A stretch of 64,000 nt of DNA from an uncultured Treponema sp. (GTDB lineage Bacteria > Spirochaetota > Spirochaetia > Treponematales > Treponemataceae), in assembly GCA_910584475.1 (NCBI GenBank), contig CAJUBD010000013.1:44742-108741 (forward strand), in the 5' to 3' direction. Shown piece after piece: positions 51,201-58,426 of the stretch (position 1 is the stretch's first letter; each line of letters starts with the position of its first letter). Made by a program: the position numbers and the translations under genes. Below the pieces are notes generated by a model. The model had not been told where the DNA came from. It made no database searches and was given only the letters and a program-made list of their open reading frames with translations.

Positions 51201-52623
51201 CACGGGCGAAGTTTTGGGAATCGCCAACACGATGGAAGAGGCTTTGTTCAAAGGCTTGATCGGCGCGGGCTACAATATGAAACGTTCGGGCGGAGTTTTG
51301 TTCAGCGTGCGAAAAACCGATCGCTACGAATTGCCGGAATTGGCGCGAAAATTCTACGACATGGGATTCAAACTTTTCGCCACCGAAGGCAACGCGCAGA
51401 CTTTGCGCGACTTTGGAATGGAAGTGGAAGTCGTAAACAAAATCAGCGAAAATCCTGACAACAACATTTTGAATTTGTTGGATTCGGGAAAAGTTGACTA
51501 CATCATTTCCACTTCGGCGAAAGGCCGCGATCCTCGCGCCGACTCGGTGAAAATGCGCCGACATGCCGTGGAGCGCGACATCCCATGCCTTACTTCGCTT
51601 GACACGGCGAACGCGCTTGCGAATTGCCTTAAGTCGAAATATTCTGCGGAAAATGTCGAACTCGTGAACATCAACAAATTGCGCACGCAAAAGCAAAAAA
51701 TCAAATTCACGAAAATGGATTCCACCGGAAACGATTTCATCGTCATCAACGCGATGGAAAATGATGTGAAAAATCCTGCGGGACTGGCGGTGCGTTTGTG
51801 CGACAGACGTGGAGGCGGAATAGGAGCTGACAGTTTGGTTTTGATTGAATCGTCAGATTTGGCGGATGCGAAAATGCGGTTTTTCAATCTCGATGGCACT
51901 GAAGGAAAAATGGCTGGCAACGCGATTCGCTGCGTGGGAAAATATTTGTACGACAACAACATCAATGGCATTCAAGAAAAGCACGGCAAAAAAAGCGATG
52001 CCACCGAAACGATTACGATTGAAACGGAAAGCGGCGTGAAAACTCTCGTGCTTTACAAGCAGGACGGAAAAGTTACATCCGTTACTGTTGACATGGGAAA
52101 GCCAGAATTCGCGGCGGACAAAATCCCGACGACTTTAGAAGAAAGCGATGTGCCAGTTTCAGAAATGAACAAGGAAAGCGCGTCGCTTTTGCCTAAGCGC
52201 GCTATTTTGAACGCGTCTCTTTTGGTGGACAAAGATCAATACGATGTAACGTGCGTCTGCGTGGGAAATCCGCACTGTGTCGTCTTCAGCAAATTCGTGG
52301 ACAAGGAGCCGCTTGAAACGCTCGGGCCGCTTTTTGAAAATCACGCGGCGTTCCCGAATCGCACGAACACTGAATTCGTGCGCGTGGCAGGTCCGAATGA
52401 ACTCAAGATGCGCACTTGGGAACGCGGCAACGGAGAAACTTGCGCGTGCGGAACTGGAGCATGCGCGGCGGCAATCGCGTCTGTGCTCAATGGATTTTGC
52501 CCGATAAACCAAAACATCACAGTAAGAGTCCGCGGCGGAAATTTGATTGTCAAATACACAGGCGAAACAGTTTTCCTTACGGGCGAAACGCAATCGTGCT
52601 TTGATGGCGAAGTTGAGATTTAG
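48253..52623 (+). CDS. carB: Fusion: carbamoyl-phosphate synthase large chain (CarB) plus diaminopimelate-epimerase-like domain (DapF)
   Basis: 1456 residues in one uninterrupted frame. Residues 1 to about 1145 are CarB: two ATP-grasp halves (VMVIGSGPIVIGQAAEFDYAG at the start; TIVVLGSGPIRIGQGIEFDY from about 630) and a C-terminal MGS-like regulatory domain (about 1010-1140). It makes carbamoyl phosphate for pyrimidine and arginine synthesis with CarA, not in this window. Residues 1149-1456 are DapF-like: FTKMDSTGNDF, GGGIGADSLVL, and ETCACGTGACAA with the second catalytic Cys. The first catalytic Cys motif (CGNGxR) reads AGNAIR, so Cys is replaced by Ala. The linker between the halves carries two in-frame 17-residue repeats (533-549, 611-627). 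Confidence 0.92.
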   Translation: MPLNKNIHKVMVIGSGPIVIGQAAEFDYAGTQACKALKEQGLEVVLVNSNPATLMTDHSMADAIYIEPLIPEVIERIILKEKPDSLLSTLGGQTGLTLSMELAKSGFLEKNGVRLLGAVPETIDKAEDRQMFKDTMLSIGEPCIPSKVVTNYEDAQEFVKNEIGFPAIIRPAFTLGGTGGGICYNESDLNEIAHNGLHRSPIHQILVEKCISGWKEIEFEVMRDSAGNVITVCSMENFDPVGIHTGDSIVIAPAVTLSDKEYQMLRTAALNIISALKIEGGCNCQFALNPESFEYAVIEVNPRVSRSSALASKATGYPIAKVAALIAIGYTLDEIQNFVTKKTAACFEPVLDYVVVKFPKFPFDKFVYAARKLGTQMKATGEVMAIGRTFEEALMKAVRGAEIGVDSLNLPAFAQESDDKIRERVGECTDQRLFAIFQALKRKIMSVAEIHQATMIDEWFLEKLNLLVAMEENFAAIKNGERDFTQEFYLEAKRLGYPDIVIEKLTGRKIVGASGNLAEENLAREILAGNSGASFCASENSVSSRSERQVAHVPHSYKMVDTCAGEFNAETPYFYGGFGEENEAAKFLEELHGGKSADGVVSTDRATANAASFCASENSVSSRSERQNKTIVVLGSGPIRIGQGIEFDYASVQCVWSLKKLGYEVAIINNNPETVSTDFDTADRLYFEPLTPEDVMGVIATEKPLGVVVAFGGGTAIKLANFLDSQGIRILGTSADAIDLAEDRERFDELCERLSIKRPKGLTVLTLDEALDATAKLGYPVLLRPSYVLGGQNMIVAFNDDDVREYMKIILSHGIENPILIDQYMMGIELEVDGICDGEDVLIPGIMEHIERTGIHSGDSIAVYPSWNLNDVLREKIVNQSRDLALRLGTKGLVNIQYLIYNNDLYIIEVNPRSSRTVPYISKVTGVPMVELATRAMLGEKIRDMGYGTGLYKIPPYFAVKVPVFSFEKLMDVDTHLGPEMKSTGEVLGIANTMEEALFKGLIGAGYNMKRSGGVLFSVRKTDRYELPELARKFYDMGFKLFATEGNAQTLRDFGMEVEVVNKISENPDNNILNLLDSGKVDYIISTSAKGRDPRADSVKMRRHAVERDIPCLTSLDTANALANCLKSKYSAENVELVNINKLRTQKQKIKFTKMDSTGNDFIVINAMENDVKNPAGLAVRLCDRRGGGIGADSLVLIESSDLADAKMRFFNLDGTEGKMAGNAIRCVGKYLYDNNINGIQEKHGKKSDATETITIETESGVKTLVLYKQDGKVTSVTVDMGKPEFAADKIPTTLEESDVPVSEMNKESASLLPKRAILNASLLVDKDQYDVTCVCVGNPHCVVFSKFVDKEPLETLGPLFENHAAFPNRTNTEFVRVAGPNELKMRTWERGNGETCACGTGACAAAIASVLNGFCPINQNITVRVRGGNLIVKYTGETVFLTGETQSCFDGEVEI
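49849..49899 (+). repeat. In-frame palindromic element in carB, copy 1
   Basis: 51 bp, identical to copy 2. Two hairpins: GAGTTTT/AAAACTC (49851-49874, with the palindrome CGCTAGCG inside) and GTTCGC/GCGAAC around GAA (49880-49894). Encodes ASFCASENSVSSRSERQ as residues 533-549, just before the conserved VPHSYKMVDTCAGEF block. Confidence 0.9.
50083..50133 (+). repeat. In-frame palindromic element in carB, copy 2
   Basis: Exact copy of 49849-49899, same orientation and same reading frame, 183 bp further on. Encodes residues 611-627, immediately before the second ATP-grasp half (KTIVVLGSGP). Confidence 0.9.
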
Positions 52624-53476
52624 GAAATTGGGATATTGAGAATGCGGAGGCAAGTCGAAATTCTCCAGGAGAATGCAAGACAAGGAGGTCGAAAGCCGTC
52701 TGCAGGCGAAGCAAGCAAGACTTGAGAAACCTTTCCTAAAAACAGATTTCTCCGCTCGCTTGTTGCTAAGTCTAAATGACAGAATTCACGAAATTCCAAT
52801 CGAAGCCTGTCATTTCGAGCTAAGCCGAGAACGGGCACGATTTATCTTGCAAAACAAATCGTGCAATTCGATTCGCATTACAAAATGTCGCAATTCCATC
52901 CTAGTTATGATTGCGCCGATTTTGTGGAAGGCTTGCGTTCTGTCGGCAATGATGAAAACTACGATATGCGCTTTGAACGCAAAGCAGGCGCGTTCAAGGA
53001 TTTTTGCAAAAACGCATTGGAAACGGATAATGAAAATTTGATTCGTGCAGGTTTTTCATGCCTAGATGCCTGCGTCGAGGTATGTTGATTCAAGACAGTT
53101 TCAAAGAAATTTATTTGCAATTTATTTACGATGTTTTGTAATATCCTCTAAATCTAGAAAACTTGACACGAAAAAAACATTTGTCTTTTTATGTAATTTC
53201 TAAAATAGCAATAGCTTCATAAACGCCAATTGGAAAAGAATGACTAAAATCATAGGCTCTTGATATTTTCAAGATTCCATCCATTTCCTTGCACTAAATC
53301 GCCATCACGATGGGTTGTAACAAAAATTTGCAATCAAAATTGAAACGACATTTTAGTCCAGCTTTGACCGTTCTATTGATTTTTCTTTCAAAAAGATGTA
53401 TCATCTGAAGAAATGCGTCAGATGATTTTGTTTTTATATGGATGTTTGAACTTGGCACAAGAATGTCACAAATTAA
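52624..53476. other. Accessory interval without a secure gene
   Basis: 52640-52850 holds repeat-like sequence with AATGACAG and CTGTCATTTCGAG arms (52778-52820) common in intergenic repeats. 53100-53470 is AT-rich; on the minus strand it contains short protein-like pieces in different frames (FVTTHRDGDLVQGNG; YDFSHSFPIGVYEAIAIL), suggesting a decayed gene. One small frame at 52885 is listed separately. Confidence 0.45.
52885..53088 (+). CDS. Small hypothetical protein or gene remnant
   Basis: 67 codons from ATG 52885 to TGA 53086-53088: starts MSQFHPSYDCADFVEGL and has an acidic-aromatic composition (FERKAGAFKDFCKNALETDNENLI) that looks more like real protein than a shadow frame. No Shine-Dalgarno and no recognised family. 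It lies among repeats after carB and may be a fragment. Confidence 0.3.
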   Translation: MSQFHPSYDCADFVEGLRSVGNDENYDMRFERKAGAFKDFCKNALETDNENLIRAGFSCLDACVEVC

Positions 53477-53617
53477 GGAACATTTAAAATCAGCAACTGA
53501 AATTGCGTTGCTGATTTTAATACGAGTTTTTTTCAAAAACTCGCGATTTACTGCCCGCTCGCGTGGGCTAATTAAGCGTTCTCGGAAGTTGAAACTTCCT
53601 GCGGTGCTTAATTTTAA
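53477..53617. repeat. Hairpin module M1 (about 95% identical to M4)
   Basis: Starts GGAACATTTAAAATC. Contains a 14-bp stem TTAAAATCAGCAAC/GTTGCTGATTTTAA (53484-53520), CGAGTTTTT/AAAAACTCG (53523-53543), GCCCGC..GCGTGGGC-type arms, GGAAGTT/AACTTCC, and ends in TTAATTTTAAAG. Nearly the same 141 bp recur at 55049-55189. Confidence 0.9.
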
Positions 53618-53770
53618 AGAACGTTTAAAATCCGCGCTGAAATGGCGCACGGATTTTAATCTCGAGTTTTGTTCCAAAACTCGTTATCCACTGTCGTTTC
53701 TCATTTCATTGCGAAGTCGCGTTTTTGAATAGCGAAAAACTTGAAACTTTTTCGCTATTCAAAAATTAAA
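53618..53770. repeat. Hairpin module M2, directly upstream of the first GNAT gene
   Basis: Starts ACGTTTAAAATCC; stem TTAAAATCCG/CGGATTTTAA (53625-53659), CGAGTTTTG/CAAAACTCG (53663-53683), then an 18-bp-class stem GAATAGCGAAAAA/TTTTTCGCTATTC (about 53727-53760). The second half is the inverse of the block at 35626-35730. It ends in AATTAAAG, followed at once by AAGGA, the Shine-Dalgarno of the GNAT gene. Confidence 0.85.
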
Positions 53771-53786
53771 GAAGGAAAAAATCTAT

Positions 53787-54350
53787 ATGAAGAGAAAAAT
53801 GATACTTGAAACAGAACGGCTCTATTTGCGAGAGCTAGGCGAATCAGATTTTGACTCTTTGTGCACGATTTTGCAAGATGACGAAACGATGTATGCGTAT
53901 GAAGGCGCATTCACTGATAGCGAAGTGAAAGACTGGCTGGACAGACAAATCGCACGGTATCACAAATGGAATTTCGGCTTGTGGGCGGTGATTCTCAAAG
54001 AAAACGGTGGGCTTATCGGTCAATGCGGGCTTACAATGCAACCGTGGAAGGAGTCGGAGGTGCTTGAAATCGGCTATCTCTTTAACAAAGCGTATTGGCA
54101 CAAGGGATTCGCCACGGAAGCGGGGATGGCATGCAAAAAATACGCGTTTGAAACGCTTGGCGCAGAGGAAGTGTGCTCTCTCATTCGTGACACAAACATT
54201 CCCTCTCAAAATGTCGCTCTCCGAAACGGAATGACGAAAGTGGATTCTGGAATAAAGCATTTCAAAGGAATAGAGATGCTGCATTGGCGGTATGTGGCGC
54301 GGCGGCAGGACATTGTAATTTGCGGGGAAAATAATGAATGTCACATTTAA
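53787..54350 (+). CDS. GNAT-family N-acetyltransferase (RimJ/RimL-like)
   Basis: 187 residues. ILETERLYLRELGESDFDSL at the start, then LWAVILKENGGLIGQCGL, and the acetyl-CoA site EIGYLFNKAYWHKGFATEAG with VALRNGMTKV near the end: the pattern of RimJ/RimL-type GNATs that acetylate N-termini or small amines. Substrate unknown. The Shine-Dalgarno AAGGA sits directly at the end of repeat module M2. The second GNAT gene overlaps its end by 17 bp, so the two form a small cassette between repeat modules. Confidence 0.85.
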   Translation: MKRKMILETERLYLRELGESDFDSLCTILQDDETMYAYEGAFTDSEVKDWLDRQIARYHKWNFGLWAVILKENGGLIGQCGLTMQPWKESEVLEIGYLFNKAYWHKGFATEAGMACKKYAFETLGAEEVCSLIRDTNIPSQNVALRNGMTKVDSGIKHFKGIEMLHWRYVARRQDIVICGENNECHI

Positions 54351-54837
54351 AAACGCCATGCTTCACGATTTAAATGAAATAATGGATGTAATAAAAACCG
54401 CGATAAAAAATATGAATCAAAATAACATTCCTCAATGGGATGCCTTATATCCCACGAGCGAAGATTTTAAAGATGACATTGCAAAAGGATGTTTGCATGT
54501 CGGAATGGTTGATTCAAAAATCGCTGTCGTGTACGCGGTAAACAAAGAGTGCGATGAAGCCTACAAAAACGGAAAATGGAAGTCCTATGACGGCGAATTT
54601 TGCGTAATACACAGATTGTGCGTAAATCCGAATTTTCAAAATCAAGGAATCGCCCGAAAAACATTGGAACATATCGAAGAGACTCAAAGAAAACGAGGAG
54701 TCAAAAGCATACGGCTAGATGTGTTTTCAAAAAATCCTTATGCGCTGAAATTATACGCGCATTTCGGATACGAAAAAGTTGGCGAAGCGGAATGGAGAAA
54801 AGGATTGTTCTACTTAATGGAAAAGCAGCTTGGGTAG
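54334..54837 (+). CDS. GNAT-family N-acetyltransferase
   Basis: 167 residues. GNAT pattern: FKNAMLHDLNEIMDVIKTAI, FCVIHRLCVNPNFQNQGIARKTLEHIEE (acetyl-CoA loop QNQGIA), and LDVFSKNPYALKLYAHFGYEKVG. Different subfamily from its upstream partner (similar to single-domain YkkB-like or phosphinothricin-type acetyltransferases). Starts 17 bp before the end of the first GNAT gene, implying coupled translation. The gene ends 23 bp before repeat module M3. Confidence 0.85.
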   Translation: MNVTFKNAMLHDLNEIMDVIKTAIKNMNQNNIPQWDALYPTSEDFKDDIAKGCLHVGMVDSKIAVVYAVNKECDEAYKNGKWKSYDGEFCVIHRLCVNPNFQNQGIARKTLEHIEETQRKRGVKSIRLDVFSKNPYALKLYAHFGYEKVGEAEWRKGLFYLMEKQLG

Positions 54838-54860
54838 AGAAAGATTTTAATGAGAGAAGA

Positions 54861-55047
54861 GGAATGTTTAAAATCCACGCTGAAATGGCGCGTGGATTTT
54901 AAACCCGAGTTTGCTACGCAAACTCTCTTATTGACTGTCGTTTCCGCTTGAAACTTCGCGCTACGTGCTCGTTGCGAGACATTCCATTGCGAAACGACCT
55001 TTTCAACAATTCCCGAATTTGATAATTCGCTCACTGTTGAAAATTAA
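54861..55047. repeat. Hairpin module M3, downstream of the GNAT pair
   Basis: Starts GGAATGTTTAAAATCC; perfect 14-bp stem TTTAAAATCCACGC/GCGTGGATTTTAAA (54867-54903), GAGTTTGC/GCAAACTC (54907-54925), further arms, and ends AAAATTAAAG next to M4. Same frame of organisation as M1, M2 and M4 but different inner hairpins. Confidence 0.85.
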
Positions 55048-55048
55048 A

Positions 55049-55189
55049 GGAACATTTAAAATCAGCAACTAAAATTGCGTTGCTGATTTTAATACGAGTT
55101 TTTTTCAAAAACTCGCGATTTACTGCCCGCTCGCGCGGGCTAATTAAGCGTCCTCGGAAACTGAAGTTTCCTGCGGTGCTTAATTTTAA
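55049..55189. repeat. Hairpin module M4, near-copy of M1
   Basis: 141 bp differing from M1 at only a few positions, with compensatory changes in one stem (GGAAACT/AGTTTCC against GGAAGTT/AACTTCC). It ends TTAATTTTAAGGAG; the last bases form a Shine-Dalgarno for the following frame. Confidence 0.9.
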
Positions 55190-55202
55190 GGAGCCCTTTG
55201 AT

Positions 55203-55598
55203 TTGGACGGTCTTTATTTCGTGCAAGACGGTCAAGGAAAGCCGACTCTGATTCTGAGCAATGGACAAGTCAGTCTTGTTGGAAGTGAGCAGACACAAAT
55301 CCATTTGCTAGAAAAAATAGAAGGTGAGCCACCAGCAGACGGACATTTTGAAGATGGCGATGAAAATCATAATTATTATTACTACGATGGCGGCTGTTGT
55401 TGGTATGATGGAAGTGACTACTATTATTTCAAGTCGCTTTCTCGGTACAATGGCGCGAACGACATTTTGCCGACTGGCGTTTCCACAGAATCAGATTCAT
55501 ATTATATGCTGATCTCTGGCTTGGAAGAAAATAAAAACTACACGCTGACATTTGACACTACAAGCAAAAAAGGCTATTTCAGTGTACGCATTGAATAG
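55203..55598 (+). CDS. Hypothetical protein, possibly a 3' gene remnant activated by a repeat module
   Basis: 131 residues from TTG 55203, 9 nt after AAGGAG (55188-55193). The frame is open further upstream, but there it only translates repeat M4. Sequence is Asp/Tyr/Gly-rich (DGLYFVQDGQGKPTLILSNGQ, YYYYDGGCCWYDGSDYYYF, NYTLTFDTTSKKGYFSVRIE) with no signal peptide, like the C-terminal beta domain of a larger exported protein. A good terminator follows, showing that the 3' end of a transcription unit is intact. No family recognised. Confidence 0.4.
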   Translation: MDGLYFVQDGQGKPTLILSNGQVSLVGSEQTQIHLLEKIEGEPPADGHFEDGDENHNYYYYDGGCCWYDGSDYYYFKSLSRYNGANDILPTGVSTESDSYYMLISGLEENKNYTLTFDTTSKKGYFSVRIE

Positions 55599-55618
55599 GC
55601 GGATGTAGGATGATTTTG

Positions 55619-55648
55619 GCGCGGCGGTTTTTCTGCCGCGCTTTTTTT
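55619..55648 (+). terminator. Rho-independent terminator
   Basis: Stem GCGCGGC/GCCGCGC (55619-55625 with 55635-55641), then seven T. It follows the hypothetical gene by 20 bp. Confidence 0.85.
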
Positions 55649-56157
55649 CGCCTCATTGAAAAAAGTTGTAATGTTTTTCTTTACAATGTGAAAGAAAATT
55701 TGCGCGCTTTTGACAATTCGCTCAAAATGGAAATCGACAAATCATTCTTCTGCGGAAAGCGTTATGATTCTTCCGGGGATTTCGTAGACATCCGAAGAAA
55801 GGATTTTCGCGGGCTGGAGCAAAAGAGTGCCATTCGCCTGAGATTGCGAAACAGTGTACGCTTCTCCGAAATATCGATTTTTCGAGCGCGAATTGAATTG
55901 AACGAGGAGCGCAGATTTTACCTTGCTAAAAGGAAATCTCAATCCGAATCATATCTTATTCAGTTGTGGAGCGACAACAAAAGTTGCTCGCTTGACATGA
56001 GCAGCCAAGGCAAGCCTTAATGAGAGCCATTACTAACGAGCGATGAGTAACGTTACTAACGAGTAGTGACTAATGGCTCTCATGAAAACTGAGCAGGGTT
56101 ACTCACGAATGATGAGCAATGGCGGTAGCGGGATATGGGCAATGACATATAGAGATT
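55649..56157. other. Gene-poor interval with long inverted repeat and simple repeats
   Basis: A perfect 13-bp inverted repeat ATGAGAGCCATTA/TAATGGCTCTCAT (56020-56032 with 56071-56083) encloses ACGAG/AGTAACGTTACT repeats. Short variants of ACTAACGAG and ATGAGTAACG recur up to 56150. On the minus strand 55742-55942 is a 66-codon frame (MRFPFSKVKSALLVQFNSRSK...) that may be a gene fragment; no support beyond composition. Confidence 0.45.
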
Positions 56158-56757
56158 CTAATGATATGGCGGCAATGTCTCGTATGCCGCCATGTCATCA
56201 TATAAGCTCACCATTTTCAAACGGATGGATTTCAAGTCATACTTCTTTGAACTCTCAATTGCATTTTTTGAAAGATATTCCCGTAATTCTTTTGACTCAT
56301 AAACGCTCAAAATGCAGTCGCACATAATCTTGCCATCGTCAAGCGGAAACAGAAGCCCGTTCTTCCCGTTCTGTATCAACGAGCAATGCCCTCGATTCAT
56401 GCTCGCGACCACTGGCATTCCGCACGCCAACGCCTCTATGATGTTGACGGGCAATCCCTCTCTTTTGCTGGCGGAAAACGCCAAATCGCTTGCCCTCGTC
56501 AAATTAGGAATGTCATTCCTGTAGCCCAAGAATTCGACGCAGCTTTCAAGATGCCTTTGCTCGACAAAATTTCGGGCATCCGGTAAAGTCTCTTTTCCAA
56601 TCAAAAGGATTTTCATTGCCGGAATTCTTTGCAGCAAATTTTCCGCCTGCTCCAAGAGCATCATTTGATTTTTGTTCTTGTTCAGTTCCGCGACGACAGT
56701 GATGATAAAATCTTTTTCACCATAGCCGTATTTTTTCCGCAACTCCAGCTTATTCAT
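56158..56757 (-). pseudogene. GT4 glycosyltransferase, C-terminal half (split gene)
   Basis: 199 codons from ATG 56757: the second Rossmann domain of a GT-B, GT4-type enzyme (FIITVVAELNKNKNQ, VEFLGYRNDIPNLTRASDLAFSASKREGLPVNIIEALACGMPVVAS). It begins where the upstream half stops, in the next frame (+1). With the halves joined, the sequence LEKFAPLEE-MNKLELRKKYGYGEKDF would be a normal GT4 junction. GGAGG lies 6 nt before ATG, so the fragment could be translated on its own by coupling. Frameshift mutation, assembly indel or true split cannot be told apart here. Confidence 0.7.
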
Positions 56758-57298
56758 TCTTTTCCTCCAATGGAGCGAACTTTTCCAAATTCACACCAAC
56801 GCCATCCATCTTTATGACCTCGCCCGCAAGAAATCTTTTCTTCGCCAACTCGAAGTCCTCCTCGTTTATGGTGATGAGAACGTCGGTGAATTTCGCAAGA
56901 TGCTTTTCTATGGGATAATACACCAGCCAGTTCAGCAACGGCGCACCCTTGTAGAAATGAAAGCCGTGCGCCGTGTATATGACTTTGATTTTCTTCTGCC
57001 TCCACAGTCTCTTTGCGGCGAGGCGGGCTATCGCGCCGCCCATCGGAGTGTGGCAGTGGATTATGTCGTAGCCGTTTTTTTTGAGAAGTTTTTTTACTTG
57101 CAAAACCGCTTTTATGTTGCTTAGACTAAAAGGACTGCGCCGTATGCCTATTTTGTACGAGTGGTCGCAGTCGGGCACTTCCTCTTCGCAGGGGCTTGCG
57201 TAGTCCACAGTCCATCCCCTTGCCCGCAAGTCCCGCATATATGGACGGTTGAATTTGGAGAAGTTTGCGGTGTTGGAAACGAATAGGATTCTAGGCAT
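56750..57298 (-). pseudogene. GT4 glycosyltransferase, N-terminal half (split gene)
   Basis: 182 codons: the acceptor-binding domain (RILFVSNTANFSKFNRPYMRDLRARGWTV-type start, IIHCHTPMGGAIARLAAKRLW, VIYTAHGFHFYKGAP) ending ...GVNLEKFAPLEEKNE and TAA. GT4 enzymes of this kind add the early sugars of lipid-linked polysaccharides (CapM/EpsD-like). Start ATG overlaps the stop of the upstream glycosyltransferase by 1 bp (TAATG). Without the second domain it lacks the sugar-nucleotide site. Confidence 0.75.
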
Positions 57299-58422
57299 TA
57301 GTTTCTGCTCTCCTTTTTGTTAGAATTATATAAATTATCAACAATTCTCATTGAATTTTGCCAATCAAGAGTACGAATGTAGGACTTTTGGTTTTCGGAA
57401 ATTTTCAAATAAAGCGATCTGTTTTCCAGCATTTTTTTCATCGCTGAATAAAGTCCATCTGAGTCTTTTGGTTCAACAAGAAGACCTGTCCTTTCATCTT
57501 CAATCTGTTCAGCCAACCCTCCCGTATTTGTAGCTATTAATGGAATTCCATAATCCATCGCGACCAAAACAACTCCTGACTGTGTTGCTTCTATATATGG
57601 CAAAACGCAAATCAAATTTTTGCACTGAAACAAACTTTCAATTTCATCATCAGCTATCCACTTATTTAATATGGTTACAGAATTCAAGGATTCATACATC
57701 GCCTGATACGCAGAAAAATCTCCATTTCCTGCAATTGTCAAATGAATATTGTTAAATTCCTTTCCCAACCTTGAATAGGCATCATATAAATATTCTAGCC
57801 CCTTATATGGAGATATTCTTCCAAAAAACAAAAAATTCGATTTTGTTGTATCATAATTAACGACTATCTTTCTCTTAAAAATTCGTTGATATATATTATG
57901 CCTTCCCAAAGGAATGTATATAGTTTGCTTTCCGTATTTTTTTGAAACAAATTCAATAAATTTTCTTGAATGAACAACTATAACATCACACTTATCATAT
58001 ATTCTATCATTGAACCAAACAGCAATTTTTCCAACTTCCCCAAAATGTGGTATAGGATCATGATTCACAATATACTTTGGTATATTTTTAAACAATGAAT
58101 TTATGAATCCCGTCCAAAAAGTTATCATAGGACAATATATATAATCAATTTTTTCATCAATAAATTTTCGTTTTAATAAATGTCTCCCTATGAACAGGAA
58201 TCGTAAAGTTGAGAAGAAAAAACTGCATTTACTACTATATGTATTTGTAGTAACTAACTTTTTCAAGGGAAGTTTTTGCCACAAATCTAAATTCTCTGAA
58301 TATTCAGACACAATGGCAATAACACTCTGCCCATTATCAATGAATCCTCTTGCCGACTCATAAGCATCCAAGCAACCTGCGCCTTTCCGCCCTGTATAGT
58401 TTATCAAAATGGTATTAGACAC
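57298..58422 (-). CDS. GT4-family glycosyltransferase
   Basis: 374 residues from GTG 58422 (GAGGTG Shine-Dalgarno, 5-nt spacing). GT-B fold: N-terminal domain with ILINYTGRKGAGCLDAYESARGF; C-terminal domain with FLFFGRISPYKGLEYLYDAY (family FVGRxxxxKG), NLICVLPYIEATQSGVVLVAMDYGIPLIATNTGGLAEQI (E-x7-E region). Transfers a sugar from a nucleotide donor to a growing glycan at the inner membrane. Markedly AT-rich with Ile/Lys/Asn/Tyr-rich protein compared with the housekeeping genes, suggesting acquisition. Part of the minus-strand polysaccharide operon. Confidence 0.85.
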   Translation of the reverse strand: MSNTILINYTGRKGAGCLDAYESARGFIDNGQSVIAIVSEYSENLDLWQKLPLKKLVTTNTYSSKCSFFFSTLRFLFIGRHLLKRKFIDEKIDYIYCPMITFWTGFINSLFKNIPKYIVNHDPIPHFGEVGKIAVWFNDRIYDKCDVIVVHSRKFIEFVSKKYGKQTIYIPLGRHNIYQRIFKRKIVVNYDTTKSNFLFFGRISPYKGLEYLYDAYSRLGKEFNNIHLTIAGNGDFSAYQAMYESLNSVTILNKWIADDEIESLFQCKNLICVLPYIEATQSGVVLVAMDYGIPLIATNTGGLAEQIEDERTGLLVEPKDSDGLYSAMKKMLENRSLYLKISENQKSYIRTLDWQNSMRIVDNLYNSNKKESRN

Positions 58423-58426
58423 GACA

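Noticed and set aside
52673..53041. 122-codon frame after carB
   Set aside because: Starts inside repeat-like sequence, with composition typical of a chance frame; the overlapping frame at 52885 looks more protein-like.
53477..55189. Possible integron cassette array (repeat-flanked GNAT genes)
   Set aside because: No GTTRRRY/RYYYAAC core sites at module borders, modules hold several separate hairpins rather than one attC fold, and no integrase gene is present.
53477..56150. CRISPR array
   Set aside because: The repeats are long, few, unequal in length and directly adjoining, with no regular spacers or cas genes.
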